From Ruminococcus flavefaciens (GTDB lineage Bacteria; Bacillota; Clostridia; Oscillospirales; Ruminococcaceae), in contig SVNH01000019.1 in assembly GCA_015067005.1 (NCBI GenBank), positions 1 to 60,385 of the forward strand: 60,385 bases of DNA. The letters run 5' to 3'. The first letter of the stretch is position 1. Every line of letters begins with the position of its first letter. The translations under genes and the position numbers were made by a program. This document shows positions 52,551 to 60,385 of this stretch, in pieces. The notes beneath the pieces were generated by a model that did no database searches, had not been told where the DNA came from, and was given only the letters and a program-made list of their open reading frames with translations.

Positions 52551-53642
52551 TTATATATCAATATCCAGATTTACGCTGACGTTCCAGTCAGGATAGGCTT
52601 TCTGTACGTCCTCACAGACCGCGCTGAATATTTCCGATTTATCTTTTCTTTCGTAGTCGATGATGACATCAAATACAAGGTTCTTGGCATCTGTATCGAC
52701 GAAAATTCCGTGTATCTGGATAACGCCGTCATGTCTGCGGACAATATTGAGTATATTTTCTCTTATGTCGCTGCAATTCTGGTCGATAGCGTAGATACCT
52801 ATGCCTGCAAGGATTATGCCGTGGCTGCTGTAAACCTTTTCCGTGATACGGCGCTCCATGCGGTCGATTTCGGCAGCGGTCATATCGGCAGGAACTTCAA
52901 CGTGTACCGAGCCGATAAGCTTATCCTGACCATAGCTGTGAAGTATAAGATCATATGCACCGAGGACTTTTTCATCGCTGCAAATAGTATCACTTATCGA
53001 ATTAATGACATCCCTGTCCATTCGTTTTCCGAGAATATCGTCGATAGTTTCGCGGAGCATTTCGATACCTGCACGAATGATAAAGGCAGAGATGAGCAGT
53101 CCGACGTAAGCTTCGAGGTTGATCCCGCTGAATTTGAATATGAGCGCAGTTGCAAGTACAGACGAGGATAATACAGCATCGAACAGGGCATCTGAGCCGG
53201 ATGCGGTAAGAGAACCGGAATTGACCTCGCGTCCTTTAGCTGATACGTATTTGCCGAGCACTATTTTTACAACAACTGCTGCCGCGATTATCACAAGCGA
53301 CAATACCGAATAATCAGGCTCGCCCTTATTGAATATCCTTTCGGCAGATTCCTTTCCGGCTATGATACCGGCATAGAGTATGATGCCTGCAACGAGCATA
53401 GTTCCGATGTACTCCGCCCTGCCGTGACCGAGAGGATGTTCTTTGTCGGGCTTTTTGCCTGCAAGTTTAGTACCGATTATCGTAACTACTGACGAAATAA
53501 CATCGCTCAGGTTGTTAAGAGCATCAAGAACGACCACTATTGAGCCTGCAATGATGCCTACTATCGCTTTGAATACAGCCAGCATGATGTTGGTGATTAT
53601 TCCAACCATGCTGGTACGTATAATAACTTTTTCGCGTTCCAA
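52551..53642 (-). CDS. Cation diffusion facilitator (CDF) transporter
   Basis: 363 aa. Six membrane segments in the first 215 residues; metal-site motif LDALNNLSDVISSVVTI (about 38-54) and HPLGHGRAEYIGTML (about 69-83); second metal pair SDALFDAVLSS; C-terminal cytoplasmic domain with HVEVPADMTAAEIDRMERRI. Exports divalent cations such as Zn, Mn or Fe in exchange for protons. The DALNNLSD signature (N where zinc-specific members have H) leans toward manganese or iron, but that is uncertain. Start is TTG 53642 with GGGGTG upstream; promoter lies in the interspersed repeat at 53664-53770. Confidence 0.9.
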   Translation of the reverse strand: MEREKVIIRTSMVGIITNIMLAVFKAIVGIIAGSIVVVLDALNNLSDVISSVVTIIGTKLAGKKPDKEHPLGHGRAEYIGTMLVAGIILYAGIIAGKESAERIFNKGEPDYSVLSLVIIAAAVVVKIVLGKYVSAKGREVNSGSLTASGSDALFDAVLSSSVLATALIFKFSGINLEAYVGLLISAFIIRAGIEMLRETIDDILGKRMDRDVINSISDTICSDEKVLGAYDLILHSYGQDKLIGSVHVEVPADMTAAEIDRMERRITEKVYSSHGIILAGIGIYAIDQNCSDIRENILNIVRRHDGVIQIHGIFVDTDAKNLVFDVIIDYERKDKSEIFSAVCEDVQKAYPDWNVSVNLDIDI

Positions 53643-53663
53643 TTCATCACCCCATTTTCAGCT

Positions 53664-53692
53664 ATTATAACACATAATTAAAGAAATAGCAA
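53664..53692 (-). promoter_or_regulatory. Repeat-borne promoter of the CDF gene
   Basis: Minus strand TTGCTA (53687-53692), 17-base spacer, TATAAT (53664-53669). It lies at the end of the third repeat copy, and predicts a start near 53657, 15 bases before the TTG. Confidence 0.6.
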
Positions 53693-53770
53693 GATGCGCG
53701 TTAAAAAGCAGCGCCTTTTTTCACTTATGCTGCGAATAAGCCGGCGTGGGCTTCCTACGCTTATAGCATA
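53664..53770 (-). repeat. Interspersed structured repeat, copy 3
   Basis: Shares AAAGAAATAGCAAGATGCGCG and the general order with copies at 31421-31610. The terminal hairpin is GCGTGGG/CCTACGC here instead of GCGGGG/CCCCGC, so paired bases have changed together. A second stem GCAGC/GCTGC is also kept. Confidence 0.75.
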
Positions 53771-53854
53771 TTTATATGTTCGCTTCAATGATTTTGTGTG
53801 CGATTTGAAGGCGATAAAGGCGATTTTTGTTAGACTGTGCTATTCCATGCGAAC

Positions 53855-53888
53855 AAAAAGCCATAAAGAAGTGCAGCTTCTTTATGGC
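53855..53888 (-). terminator. Terminator of the DAHP synthase gene
   Basis: Perfect 12-base-pair stem GCCATAAAGAAG/CTTCTTTATGGC (53860-53871 with 53877-53888), followed on the minus strand by TTTTTG. Confidence 0.92.
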
Positions 53889-53896
53889 TTGCGGTA

Positions 53897-54925
53897 TTAT
53901 ACTCTGTCTGCGATCTCAAGTACCATTTTTTCAGTCTTTTCCCAGCCCAGACACGGATCTGTGATAGACTTTCCGTAGATATGCTCATCTATTTTCTGCG
54001 AGCCGTCCTCGATGTAGCTTTCGACCATGAAGCCTTTGACAAGCTTGCGTATATCGTCGTTATAGCGGCGGCTGTAAAGAACCTCCTTGACTATTCTTGG
54101 CTGTTCAAGGTGGTGCTTGCCGGAGTTGCAGTGGTTAGCGTCAATGACAGCAGCAGGATTGCTGAAGCCCTTTGCGTGATAAAGCTCGGATAACAGCTGG
54201 AGGTGCTCATAGTGATAGTTCGGCATACTCTGACTGTGGTGGTTCTCATAGCCTCTGAGAATAGCGTGGGCGAGGGGATTGCCTTCTGTGCTGACTTCCC
54301 AGCCTCTGTAAAGGAAGGTGTGTCCGGACTGAGCTGCCTCAATTGAGTTCATGAGTACGTTCATACTTCCGCTGACCGGATTCTTCATACCGACAGGAAC
54401 GTTAAGTCCGCTTGCAGTGAGTCTGTGCTGCTGGTTCTCGACAGAACGTGCACCGACTGCGACATATCCGAGAAGATCGTTGAGGTAGCGGTGATTCTCA
54501 GGGTAGAGCATTTCATCGGCACAGGTGAAGCCTGTTTCCTGTATTGCACGAAGGTGCATTTTGCGGATCGCTACGATGCCTTTATACATATCCGGCTTCT
54601 GGCTCGGATCAGGCTGGTGGAGCATACCCTTATAACCCTTGCCGGTAGTTCTTGGCTTGTTGGTGTAGATACGCGGAACGATCAGGATAGTGTCGCTGAC
54701 CTTTTCCTGAAGTCCTCTCAGGCGGTTGATATAGTCGATAACGCTGTCCTCGTTATCAGCGGAGCAAGGTCCGATGATGAGGAGAAGTCTGTTGTCATTG
54801 CCGGTGATTATGTTGGCTATTTCAGCGTTTCTGGCTTCGATGACCTTCTGGAGCTCCTCGGATACAGGATATTCCTGCTTGACCTCTTTAGGTATCGGGA
54901 GCTTGCATTTGAAATTCATATTCAT
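53897..54925 (-). CDS. 3-deoxy-7-phosphoheptulonate synthase (class I, AroG-type)
   Basis: 342 aa; first step of the shikimate pathway, condensing PEP and erythrose-4-phosphate. Motifs: LLLIIGPCSADN (about 45), RIYTNKPRTTGKGYKG (PEP/E4P binding), FTCADEMLYP, VGARSVENQQHR, VGMKNPVSGSMNVLMN and VIDANHCNSGKHHLEQ with the metal-binding His/Asp/Glu. Start at 54925 (ATG AAT ATG AAT) is preferred to 54934 for spacing from AAGAAAG; both are uncertain. It has its own promoter and terminator and feeds the trp operon, but is not under a T-box. Confidence 0.95.
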   Translation of the reverse strand: MNMNFKCKLPIPKEVKQEYPVSEELQKVIEARNAEIANIITGNDNRLLLIIGPCSADNEDSVIDYINRLRGLQEKVSDTILIVPRIYTNKPRTTGKGYKGMLHQPDPSQKPDMYKGIVAIRKMHLRAIQETGFTCADEMLYPENHRYLNDLLGYVAVGARSVENQQHRLTASGLNVPVGMKNPVSGSMNVLMNSIEAAQSGHTFLYRGWEVSTEGNPLAHAILRGYENHHSQSMPNYHYEHLQLLSELYHAKGFSNPAAVIDANHCNSGKHHLEQPRIVKEVLYSRRYNDDIRKLVKGFMVESYIEDGSQKIDEHIYGKSITDPCLGWEKTEKMVLEIADRV

Positions 54926-54962
54926 AATTATCATTCTTTCTTATTTTGTTTTGATACGTCTT

Positions 54963-54991
54963 ATTATACATCATTTCAGGCGGATAGTCAA
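54963..54991 (-). promoter_or_regulatory. Promoter of the DAHP synthase gene
   Basis: Minus strand TTGACT (54986-54991), 17-base spacer, TATAAT (54963-54968). Confidence 0.8.
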
Positions 54992-54996
54992 GAGAA

Positions 54997-55022
54997 GGGA
55001 GCGGACTGAAAAGTCCGCTCCC
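54997..55022 (-). terminator. Hairpin after the acyltransferase gene
   Basis: GGGAGCGGACT, GAAA, AGTCCGCTCCC: 11 perfect base pairs. No strong T tract follows on either strand; on the minus strand the next bases are TTCTCTTGAC, which is already the DAHP synthase promoter. It probably separates the two transcripts. Confidence 0.65.
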
Positions 55023-55058
55023 TGATGTTATATTAAGCTTCAGCATAACTGCTGCCGG

Positions 55059-56234
55059 TCAGATGACCTCGCATATCTTACCGAAGAAAGCACGGAATTT
55101 CTTTTCTACCCATGCGGTGAACTGAGAAACGTGCATTGCCTTGAACAGTGCCATACGTATACGGTCTACTATGATCGCACCGGCTACGAACAGGAGAGCG
55201 CTTCCGAATACGCTCAGCAATAACGGGAGAGTATCCTTTTGTCCGAAGGAACGGAAGCCGTTTTTGAAATAATGATCCCATATGAGCGACTGACAGTTTA
55301 TGACGTATATCGCAAACGAGCATGGACCTGCAAACTTTACGAATTTTATGAGCCAGCCCGGCATCCTCATTTTTGCGAACATGATAACATGAAGCATTGC
55401 GATGACCACGATAGTGATAGATGTGTATTTTGAGAGCAGTGCTTTGTCAACAGTAAGCGGACCAACAGTGTGTTCAGTCGCCTTCATTTTCCACTTGTTG
55501 CTGACATAGGTCAGGAGCAATATGAGTATTATGCTTACGATCGAAGGGATGCGCTTGCCTATCTCACATTTCTTGATTATCGCACCGAAGATGTAGAGAA
55601 GAACGAGCCAGAAGGTAGTATAGCCGCTTCCGACACCTACGTATTTGAGCATCATACTGATAGTTGCAAAGGCAAGTATCATAGCGATAAAGACATATCG
55701 CAGGGTTTCTTTGGATGAGTTGCGTATACCTGCATTGAGTATCGGCATTAAGACGAACAGACCGGTATATGCGGAGAAGTACCAGTAAGAGCTGCTGATA
55801 ACAGGGAGGAATATTCCGTAGAAATCCATTCTGGTAAGATCGCCGGCGTGTCCCATGCAGCAGTAGAATACTAATGCAGCGAGACCGTAGAACAGTATCT
55901 CAAGCCATAGATTGAGATAAGATGCAAACTTAACAGGCTTTTCCTTTTCGGTAACGCAGACATATCCGCTGATGATCGCAAATATATTAGCACCGCAGTA
56001 GGTGAAAACTTCGAGGAAGTGGGATATGTGATACTGTGTTGAATCCGCTGTCGTTGCATACATTGCACCGCCCTGAAGGAAAATGTGCTGTATAACGATA
56101 TAGAACATCGCAACAAGACGCAGGAGGTCTATTCCATAGTTACGGGAACTTGCTTGAGGTGCTGCTGCGACAGCAGGTGCGGCAGCTTCAGCAGCTGCTT
56201 CCGCTGCACGATGACGTGTTTTTTTAGAACTCAT
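55059..56234 (-). CDS. Membrane acyltransferase (acyltransferase 3 family)
   Basis: 391 aa, about ten membrane helices. An Ala-rich cytoplasmic N-terminus of about 30 residues (AAEAAAEAAAPAVAAAPQ) precedes the family opening NYGIDLLRLVAMFYIVIQHI, where the His (about 50) is the likely catalytic residue. Other family-typical patches include SYWYFSAYTGLFVLMPILN and CSFAIYVINCQSLIWDHYF. Members O-acetylate peptidoglycan, polysaccharides or lipids; the target here is unknown. Divergent from GH95 and single. Confidence 0.88.
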   Translation of the reverse strand: MSSKKTRHRAAEAAAEAAAPAVAAAPQASSRNYGIDLLRLVAMFYIVIQHIFLQGGAMYATTADSTQYHISHFLEVFTYCGANIFAIISGYVCVTEKEKPVKFASYLNLWLEILFYGLAALVFYCCMGHAGDLTRMDFYGIFLPVISSSYWYFSAYTGLFVLMPILNAGIRNSSKETLRYVFIAMILAFATISMMLKYVGVGSGYTTFWLVLLYIFGAIIKKCEIGKRIPSIVSIILILLLTYVSNKWKMKATEHTVGPLTVDKALLSKYTSITIVVIAMLHVIMFAKMRMPGWLIKFVKFAGPCSFAIYVINCQSLIWDHYFKNGFRSFGQKDTLPLLLSVFGSALLFVAGAIIVDRIRMALFKAMHVSQFTAWVEKKFRAFFGKICEVI

Positions 56235-56293
56235 GTGATTATCTCCTTTATAAATGTGTTATTGAAACTTCTTGTCAGAAACACAACAAATAT

Positions 56294-56322
56294 ATTTTAC
56301 CTTATTCCGACGAAAAAGTCAA
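56294..56322 (-). promoter_or_regulatory. Promoter of the acyltransferase gene
   Basis: Minus strand TTGACT (56317-56322), 17-base spacer, TAAAAT (56294-56299). Confidence 0.65.
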
Positions 56323-56353
56323 GAGTTCAGGTGCTTAAACGTCCCATTATCAT

Positions 56354-56382
56354 AATAACTGATTGCCAAACTGTCAGTTGTT
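56354..56382. promoter_or_regulatory. Inverted repeat between divergent acyltransferase and GH95 promoters
   Basis: AATAACTGA/TCAGTTGTT (nine pairs, one G-T) with an 11-base centre, 40 bases upstream of the GH95 -35. A possible operator; no regulator is assigned. Confidence 0.3.
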
Positions 56383-56422
56383 GAATTTGAACTGTTTTTT
56401 TGCTGCTTCTTGAATATTTTGG

Positions 56423-56451
56423 TTGACATACACCATTTACCGTGGTATAAT
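56423..56451 (+). promoter_or_regulatory. Consensus promoter of GH95
   Basis: Perfect TTGACA (56423-56428), 17-base spacer, perfect TATAAT (56446-56451). Confidence 0.85.
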
Positions 56452-56539
56452 TATAGCTGAAAATGGGGAGCGTTTTTTCAGCATTTGCCGCTATACAGAC
56501 AATAAGCGGTGCTGATACACAAAAACAGGAGGGATTCTT

Positions 56540-59500
56540 ATGCAAAAGCTAAAAAGAGCCATAGCCGCAGTCTGTGCTTCGGCAATGGTCGTAGGTTCGA
56601 CAAATCTCATGCCTTGCAGGGTGACTTGCAGTGCAGGAGAGACAGGTATTGCTTCTGAGATCATAAGCGATCCGGATCTCATTATGCGATATGATTCTCA
56701 GGCGGGAACTTACAGCAAGGACAATGCTTTCGATAACGCAGAATCGTTTTACAGAGCGCTTCCGCTCGGAAACGGACGTATCGGAGCTATGGTCTACGGC
56801 AACTGTCCGACGGAGTGGATAGACCTGAATGAGTGTACCGTGTGGAGTGCCGGACCGGGTTCAAACGACAGAGAGGGTGCGGCTGACTATCTGAAAGAGG
56901 TGCAGCAGCTGCTTTCAGCCGGTAAGTATAAAGAGGCAAACGACATTATCGGTTCAAAGATGATAGGCGGCGGTCAGGCGAAATATCAGAAGGTAGGCAT
57001 GATAAAGATTGCGACCGGACACGATAAGGTAGGCGATTATTCACGCAGGCTCGATATGAATACCGGCGTCACTTCCACTGAATACACTTTTAATGGCAAG
57101 CATTATCTCCGTGAAAGCTTTGTGAGCTATCCGGATCAGGTAATGGTTACCCGCATAACCTGTAACGATTCCGGATCGGTATCATTCTCAGCCGGTTACG
57201 ACGGACTTCTCAACGGAACTGTCTCTATCGACGGAGATACCCTTGTGGCTTGCGGACACGGCGATGACGACTGCTGGACAAAAGGCGCGGTGTATTACTG
57301 TGCAAGGACGAAGGTCGTTCCCGACGGCGGAAGGCTGAGCTCCGGCGACGGCAGGATAAGTGTAGACGGTGCTGATTCTGTAATGCTCGTAACTTCTATA
57401 CGTACCAATTTTGTTGACGCTCAGACCTGTAACGGCGATGAAAAGGGCGATTCTGCAAGAGACCTGAGAAATGTTGAGGGTATGAGCTATGAAGAGCTGT
57501 ATAAGCGTCACGCTGAGGATTTCAGTTCACTCATGCACCGTGTTGACCTTGATCTCGGCGGAGACAGCACTGCTGCTGATACAAAAACAGTTGAGACACG
57601 TATCTCAGAATTCGGCAAGACCAACGATCCGAAAATGGTCGAAACTTTGTATCAATACGGACGTTATCTCATGATAAGCGGTTCACGCGGTGCTCAGGCG
57701 ATGAATCTTCAGGGAATATGGAATAAGTATTCAAGCCCTGCATGGGGAAGCAAATCCACTACTAATATCAATTATGAAATGAACTATTGGCCGGCACTGA
57801 CTACCAATCTTTCAGAGTGCTTTATACCATTCGTGGAAAAGGCAAAGGCACTTACTGTGTCCGGACATAAAACCGCACAGACTCAGTACGGCATTGACGA
57901 GGGCTGGGTACTGCATCACAATACCGATATATGGAACAGAACAGGTCCTATCGACGGTCAGTGGGGCTTGTGGCCGACAGGCGGCGCATGGATAAGCAAT
58001 ATGCTCTATGATGCTTACCGCTTCAATCAGGATGATTCCTATCTTGAAGAGGTCTATCCTGTTATCAAGGGAAGTACGGCATTTCTGAACAAGCTTATGA
58101 TACCGCAGGACATAAATGGTCAGACATATATGGCGATCAGTCCGAGCGCTTCACCGGAGCTTCCGCTTCCGGGCTATGAGTGGAACGACAATGTTTACTG
58201 CTCTTCAAGTGTTACTATGGATAACGCAATATGCCGCGAGTTGTTTCAGGATACAGCGGAGGCAGCCGCTATTCTTGGCGTTGATGCTGATTTCAGTTCG
58301 GACATTGAGAAGAATCTTTCAATGATACGTCCGCCTCAGACCGGTAAATACGGTCAGCTGACCGAGTGGGCTTACGACTGGGATAATCCCAAGGAGACTC
58401 ATCGTCATATCTCGCATATTTACGGTCTGTTCCCCGGAAATGAGTACAGCCCGTCTACTAATGATACTATCTCAGCCGCTGCTGCTACGGCTCTTGAACA
58501 CCGCGGCGATGCCGGTACAGGCTGGTCGGAGGCGTGGAAGCTCAACTGCTGGGCAAGACTTGAGGACGGTGAACACGCCTACAACCTCGTAAAGCTGCTC
58601 ATATCGCCTGTAAACGGAACAGAGAGCGGCAGACTTTACGCTAATCTCTGGGATGCTCATCCGCCTTTCCAGATAGACGGAAATTTCGGCTTCACATCCG
58701 GCGTGACCGAGATGCTTCTCCAGAGCCAGAACGATGAGATCTCGCTTCTTCCGGCACTTCCGGGTGCATGGAAGACAGGTCATGTGAACGGTCTCTGTGC
58801 AAGAGGAAACTTCGAGATACAGGAACTCAGCTGGGAAAACGGCAGACTTACCGGTGTGACTATACTTTCAAAGTCTGGCAGAGTTTGTACAGTAAGAAAC
58901 GGAAGCCGGAAAGTCAGCTTTGAGACTCAAAAGGGCGGCGTTTATCACCTTGACGGCAAGCTTCGTCTTACTGAGGACGTGCAGTACGTCGGAAATGTTG
59001 CACTATCAGGCAAGGCTTCTGCTTCAAACGGAAACGCAGCCGCAGCTGTTGACGGCTCTGATTCGACTGCATGGGAAGCAGTAAGCGGCGCAAAGAGCTA
59101 CTGGATGTCTGTTGATCTCGGCAAAAAGACTGAGGTAAGCAAGTGGTCGGTATATTTCGGCGGAGGCAATTTCAATGCAAGAGACATGAAGCTGCAATAC
59201 AGCAGTGACGGTGAAAACTGGCAGGAAGCCGATTCGCTCTTCGGCAATACCAAGACATCGTTCAGCCGCAGGCTTCCTGATATAAGCGCAAGATATTTCA
59301 GGCTTCAGCTGATTACTCCGACACAGGATAATGAGGGCGGCGTTAAGCTATGCGAGTTCGGACTTTACAGCAGTACAGGTGCTCCGGCAGCCGGAATATC
59401 GCCCTACAAAACTGCTATCGAAGCTGAAAACAGCGATGTACTTGCAGGCGGAATAAAAATCGAGCATAATGACACTTACAGCGATATAGGCTATATCAGG

Positions 59501-59983
59501 GACGGAAGCGTTTTCGCAGTCTATGACCTTGATTTCTTCCTCGGAGCTTCCGAGTTCAGTATCAGGGCTTCGAGTGCAGGCGAGGGCGGTACAGCTGAGA
59601 TACACCTCGGAAGCGAGGATGGTCCGCTGATAGGCAAATGTGATATTTCACCGACTGATGCGTGGTCAGATTACAAAACATTCAGCTGTAACCTCAGCAG
59701 ATGTATGGACTTACAGGACGTTTATATCGTGTGCAGGGGCGATGACGGCTATCTGTTCAACGTGGACAGCTTCAGCTTCAGACCTCTTTACGGTGATGTG
59801 AACGACGACGGCGAATTCGGTGTTGCGGATGTGGTAAAGCTTCAGAAATGGCTTGTGGGAAGCAAGACGGCTTCTCTCGAAAAATGGAAAGCCGGAGACT
59901 TCACAGACGACAAGAAGCTAAACGGTTTCGACCTCATACTGATGAGACGTGCGCTCGTACACGCTGGAAATTATCAGAAATAA
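56540..59983 (+). CDS. Cellulosomal GH95 enzyme (alpha-L-fucosidase/galactosidase) with CBM32, CBM6-like module and dockerin
   Basis: 1147 aa. Signal peptide about 1-34. GH95 domain about 45-805: LPLGNGRIGAMVYG opening, KSTTNINYEMNYWPAL (the Asn pair that assists the catalytic base), HISHIYGLFPGNEY, GWSEAWKLNCWARL, and the general base Asp in FQIDGNFGFTSGVTEML. CBM32 (F5/8 type C) about 815-935 (NVALSGKASASNGNAAAAVDG). CBM6-like about 950-1075 (IEAENSDVLAGGIKIEHN). Dockerin about 1083-1145 (GDVNDDGEFGVADVVKLQKW, WKAGDF, LNGFDLILMRRAL), similar in type to PL1. Removes alpha-1,2-fucose or galactose from xyloglucan-type or rhamnogalacturonan side chains in related enzymes. Exact specificity is unclear. 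Ribosome site CAGGAGGG. Confidence 0.92.
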   Translation: MQKLKRAIAAVCASAMVVGSTNLMPCRVTCSAGETGIASEIISDPDLIMRYDSQAGTYSKDNAFDNAESFYRALPLGNGRIGAMVYGNCPTEWIDLNECTVWSAGPGSNDREGAADYLKEVQQLLSAGKYKEANDIIGSKMIGGGQAKYQKVGMIKIATGHDKVGDYSRRLDMNTGVTSTEYTFNGKHYLRESFVSYPDQVMVTRITCNDSGSVSFSAGYDGLLNGTVSIDGDTLVACGHGDDDCWTKGAVYYCARTKVVPDGGRLSSGDGRISVDGADSVMLVTSIRTNFVDAQTCNGDEKGDSARDLRNVEGMSYEELYKRHAEDFSSLMHRVDLDLGGDSTAADTKTVETRISEFGKTNDPKMVETLYQYGRYLMISGSRGAQAMNLQGIWNKYSSPAWGSKSTTNINYEMNYWPALTTNLSECFIPFVEKAKALTVSGHKTAQTQYGIDEGWVLHHNTDIWNRTGPIDGQWGLWPTGGAWISNMLYDAYRFNQDDSYLEEVYPVIKGSTAFLNKLMIPQDINGQTYMAISPSASPELPLPGYEWNDNVYCSSSVTMDNAICRELFQDTAEAAAILGVDADFSSDIEKNLSMIRPPQTGKYGQLTEWAYDWDNPKETHRHISHIYGLFPGNEYSPSTNDTISAAAATALEHRGDAGTGWSEAWKLNCWARLEDGEHAYNLVKLLISPVNGTESGRLYANLWDAHPPFQIDGNFGFTSGVTEMLLQSQNDEISLLPALPGAWKTGHVNGLCARGNFEIQELSWENGRLTGVTILSKSGRVCTVRNGSRKVSFETQKGGVYHLDGKLRLTEDVQYVGNVALSGKASASNGNAAAAVDGSDSTAWEAVSGAKSYWMSVDLGKKTEVSKWSVYFGGGNFNARDMKLQYSSDGENWQEADSLFGNTKTSFSRRLPDISARYFRLQLITPTQDNEGGVKLCEFGLYSSTGAPAAGISPYKTAIEAENSDVLAGGIKIEHNDTYSDIGYIRDGSVFAVYDLDFFLGASEFSIRASSAGEGGTAEIHLGSEDGPLIGKCDISPTDAWSDYKTFSCNLSRCMDLQDVYIVCRGDDGYLFNVDSFSFRPLYGDVNDDGEFGVADVVKLQKWLVGSKTASLEKWKAGDFTDDKKLNGFDLILMRRALVHAGNYQK

Positions 59984-60109
59984 TCAATAAAAACAGCCAT
60001 ATGTGCTGTGCTCTTATAGCAGCTTTACCTGCAACTTTCCGGGGCAAACCTTTCTGAAATAAGATATTTTTAACACAGAAAAGGCTAAAGAAAAAACGGA
60101 TAGGATAAT

Positions 60110-60144
60110 AAATCCCGATACATTTGTATCGGGATTTATGCTTT
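60110..60144 (+). terminator. Terminator of GH95
   Basis: Thirteen-base inverted repeat AAATCCCGATACA/TGTATCGGGATTT (60110-60122 with 60125-60137), then ATGCTTTT. T-rich on both sides, so possibly bidirectional. Confidence 0.78.
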
Positions 60145-60196
60145 TGTGCTTTAGCATAAATAAAGCATATAGCTTGTGTAGAATCTATCATTTGAC

Positions 60197-60226
60197 TTGA
60201 CAGAAGATACGAAATTATGATATAAT
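60197..60226 (+). promoter_or_regulatory. Promoter of the repeat-containing right-edge ORF
   Basis: TTGACA (60197-60202), 18-base spacer, TATAAT (60221-60226); another TTGACT overlaps at 60192-60197 with longer spacing. Predicts a leader of about 55-60 bases. Confidence 0.7.
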
Positions 60227-60290
60227 AATGTATATCAGATTACTTTTATGAAATTTTAGCGAAATTTCTTAAAAAGGGGTTGACAAAACC

Positions 60291-60385
<95 letters not shown>

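Overview
This window looks like the chromosome of a cellulosome-building rumen or gut Firmicute of the Ruminococcaceae, and most resembles Ruminococcus flavefaciens. Five large secreted enzymes or enzyme assemblies and one small secreted protein carry C-terminal or internal dockerins: a PL1 pectate lyase, GH48, GH9, a CBM22-GH10-CBM22-dockerin-GH43-CBM6 xylanase, GH95, and a protein of unknown function. Codon use, Shine-Dalgarno sites and consensus TTGACA/TATAAT promoters are Firmicute-like. No scaffoldin or cohesin gene lies in the window, so the cellulosome link rests on the dockerins alone. The species is an inference.

Layout. 1-2.6 kb holds a dockerin-bearing pectate lyase (-). 2.8-7.5 kb is a four-gene GldA/F/G-like ABC operon with a DUF4340 protein (-). 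8.1-10.7 kb is the GH48 cellulase (+). 10.9-24.4 kb is a very compact 14-gene housekeeping operon (yicC-remA-gmk-rpoZ-priA-def-fmt-Zn peptidase-rsmB-rlmN-PP2C-pknB-rsgA-thiamine diphosphokinase). 24.6-27.9 kb is an apparent three-gene unit: a cell-wall-repeat protein with a degenerate transglutaminase-like domain, a small dockerin protein and a PrsW-type protease. 28.0-37.1 kb is a polysaccharide-degradation block (-): GH9, an AraC regulator, a non-secreted GH5 and the GH10/GH43 xylanase. 37.3-42.6 kb has a metallophosphoesterase, an HD-GYP protein, a HAD hydrolase and metY, which is preceded by a probable leader peptide. 43.0-49.9 kb is a complete trpEGDCFBA operon behind a T-box. 50.2-51.8 kb is a SCIFF (six cysteines in forty-five) peptide and its radical-SAM maturase. 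51.9-56.2 kb carries a DinB-like protein, a CDF transporter, DAHP synthase and an acyltransferase (all -). 56.5-60.0 kb is a dockerin-bearing GH95 enzyme. The window ends inside a (CAGA)n tract that is in frame with a new start codon.

How the genes connect. The secreted enzymes would work together on plant cell wall: crystalline cellulose (GH48, GH9), xylan and arabinoxylan (GH10/GH43), pectin (PL1) and fucosylated side chains (GH95). The intracellular GH5 and the AraC regulator sit between them. DAHP synthase and the trp operon form two parts of one aromatic pathway but are separately controlled.

The least explained signals are: (i) four abutting perfect or near-perfect stems at 32744-32871 that close into a four-way junction, probably a plus-strand structured RNA; (ii) a coding tetranucleotide repeat at the right edge that looks like a phase-variation switch; (iii) a structured interspersed repeat (31421-31610 and 53664-53770) whose end carries a promoter reading into the next gene; (iv) a short cysteine-containing leader ORF ahead of metY; and (v) a dockerin in the xylanase whose two repeats are in the opposite order from the PL1 and GH95 dockerins.
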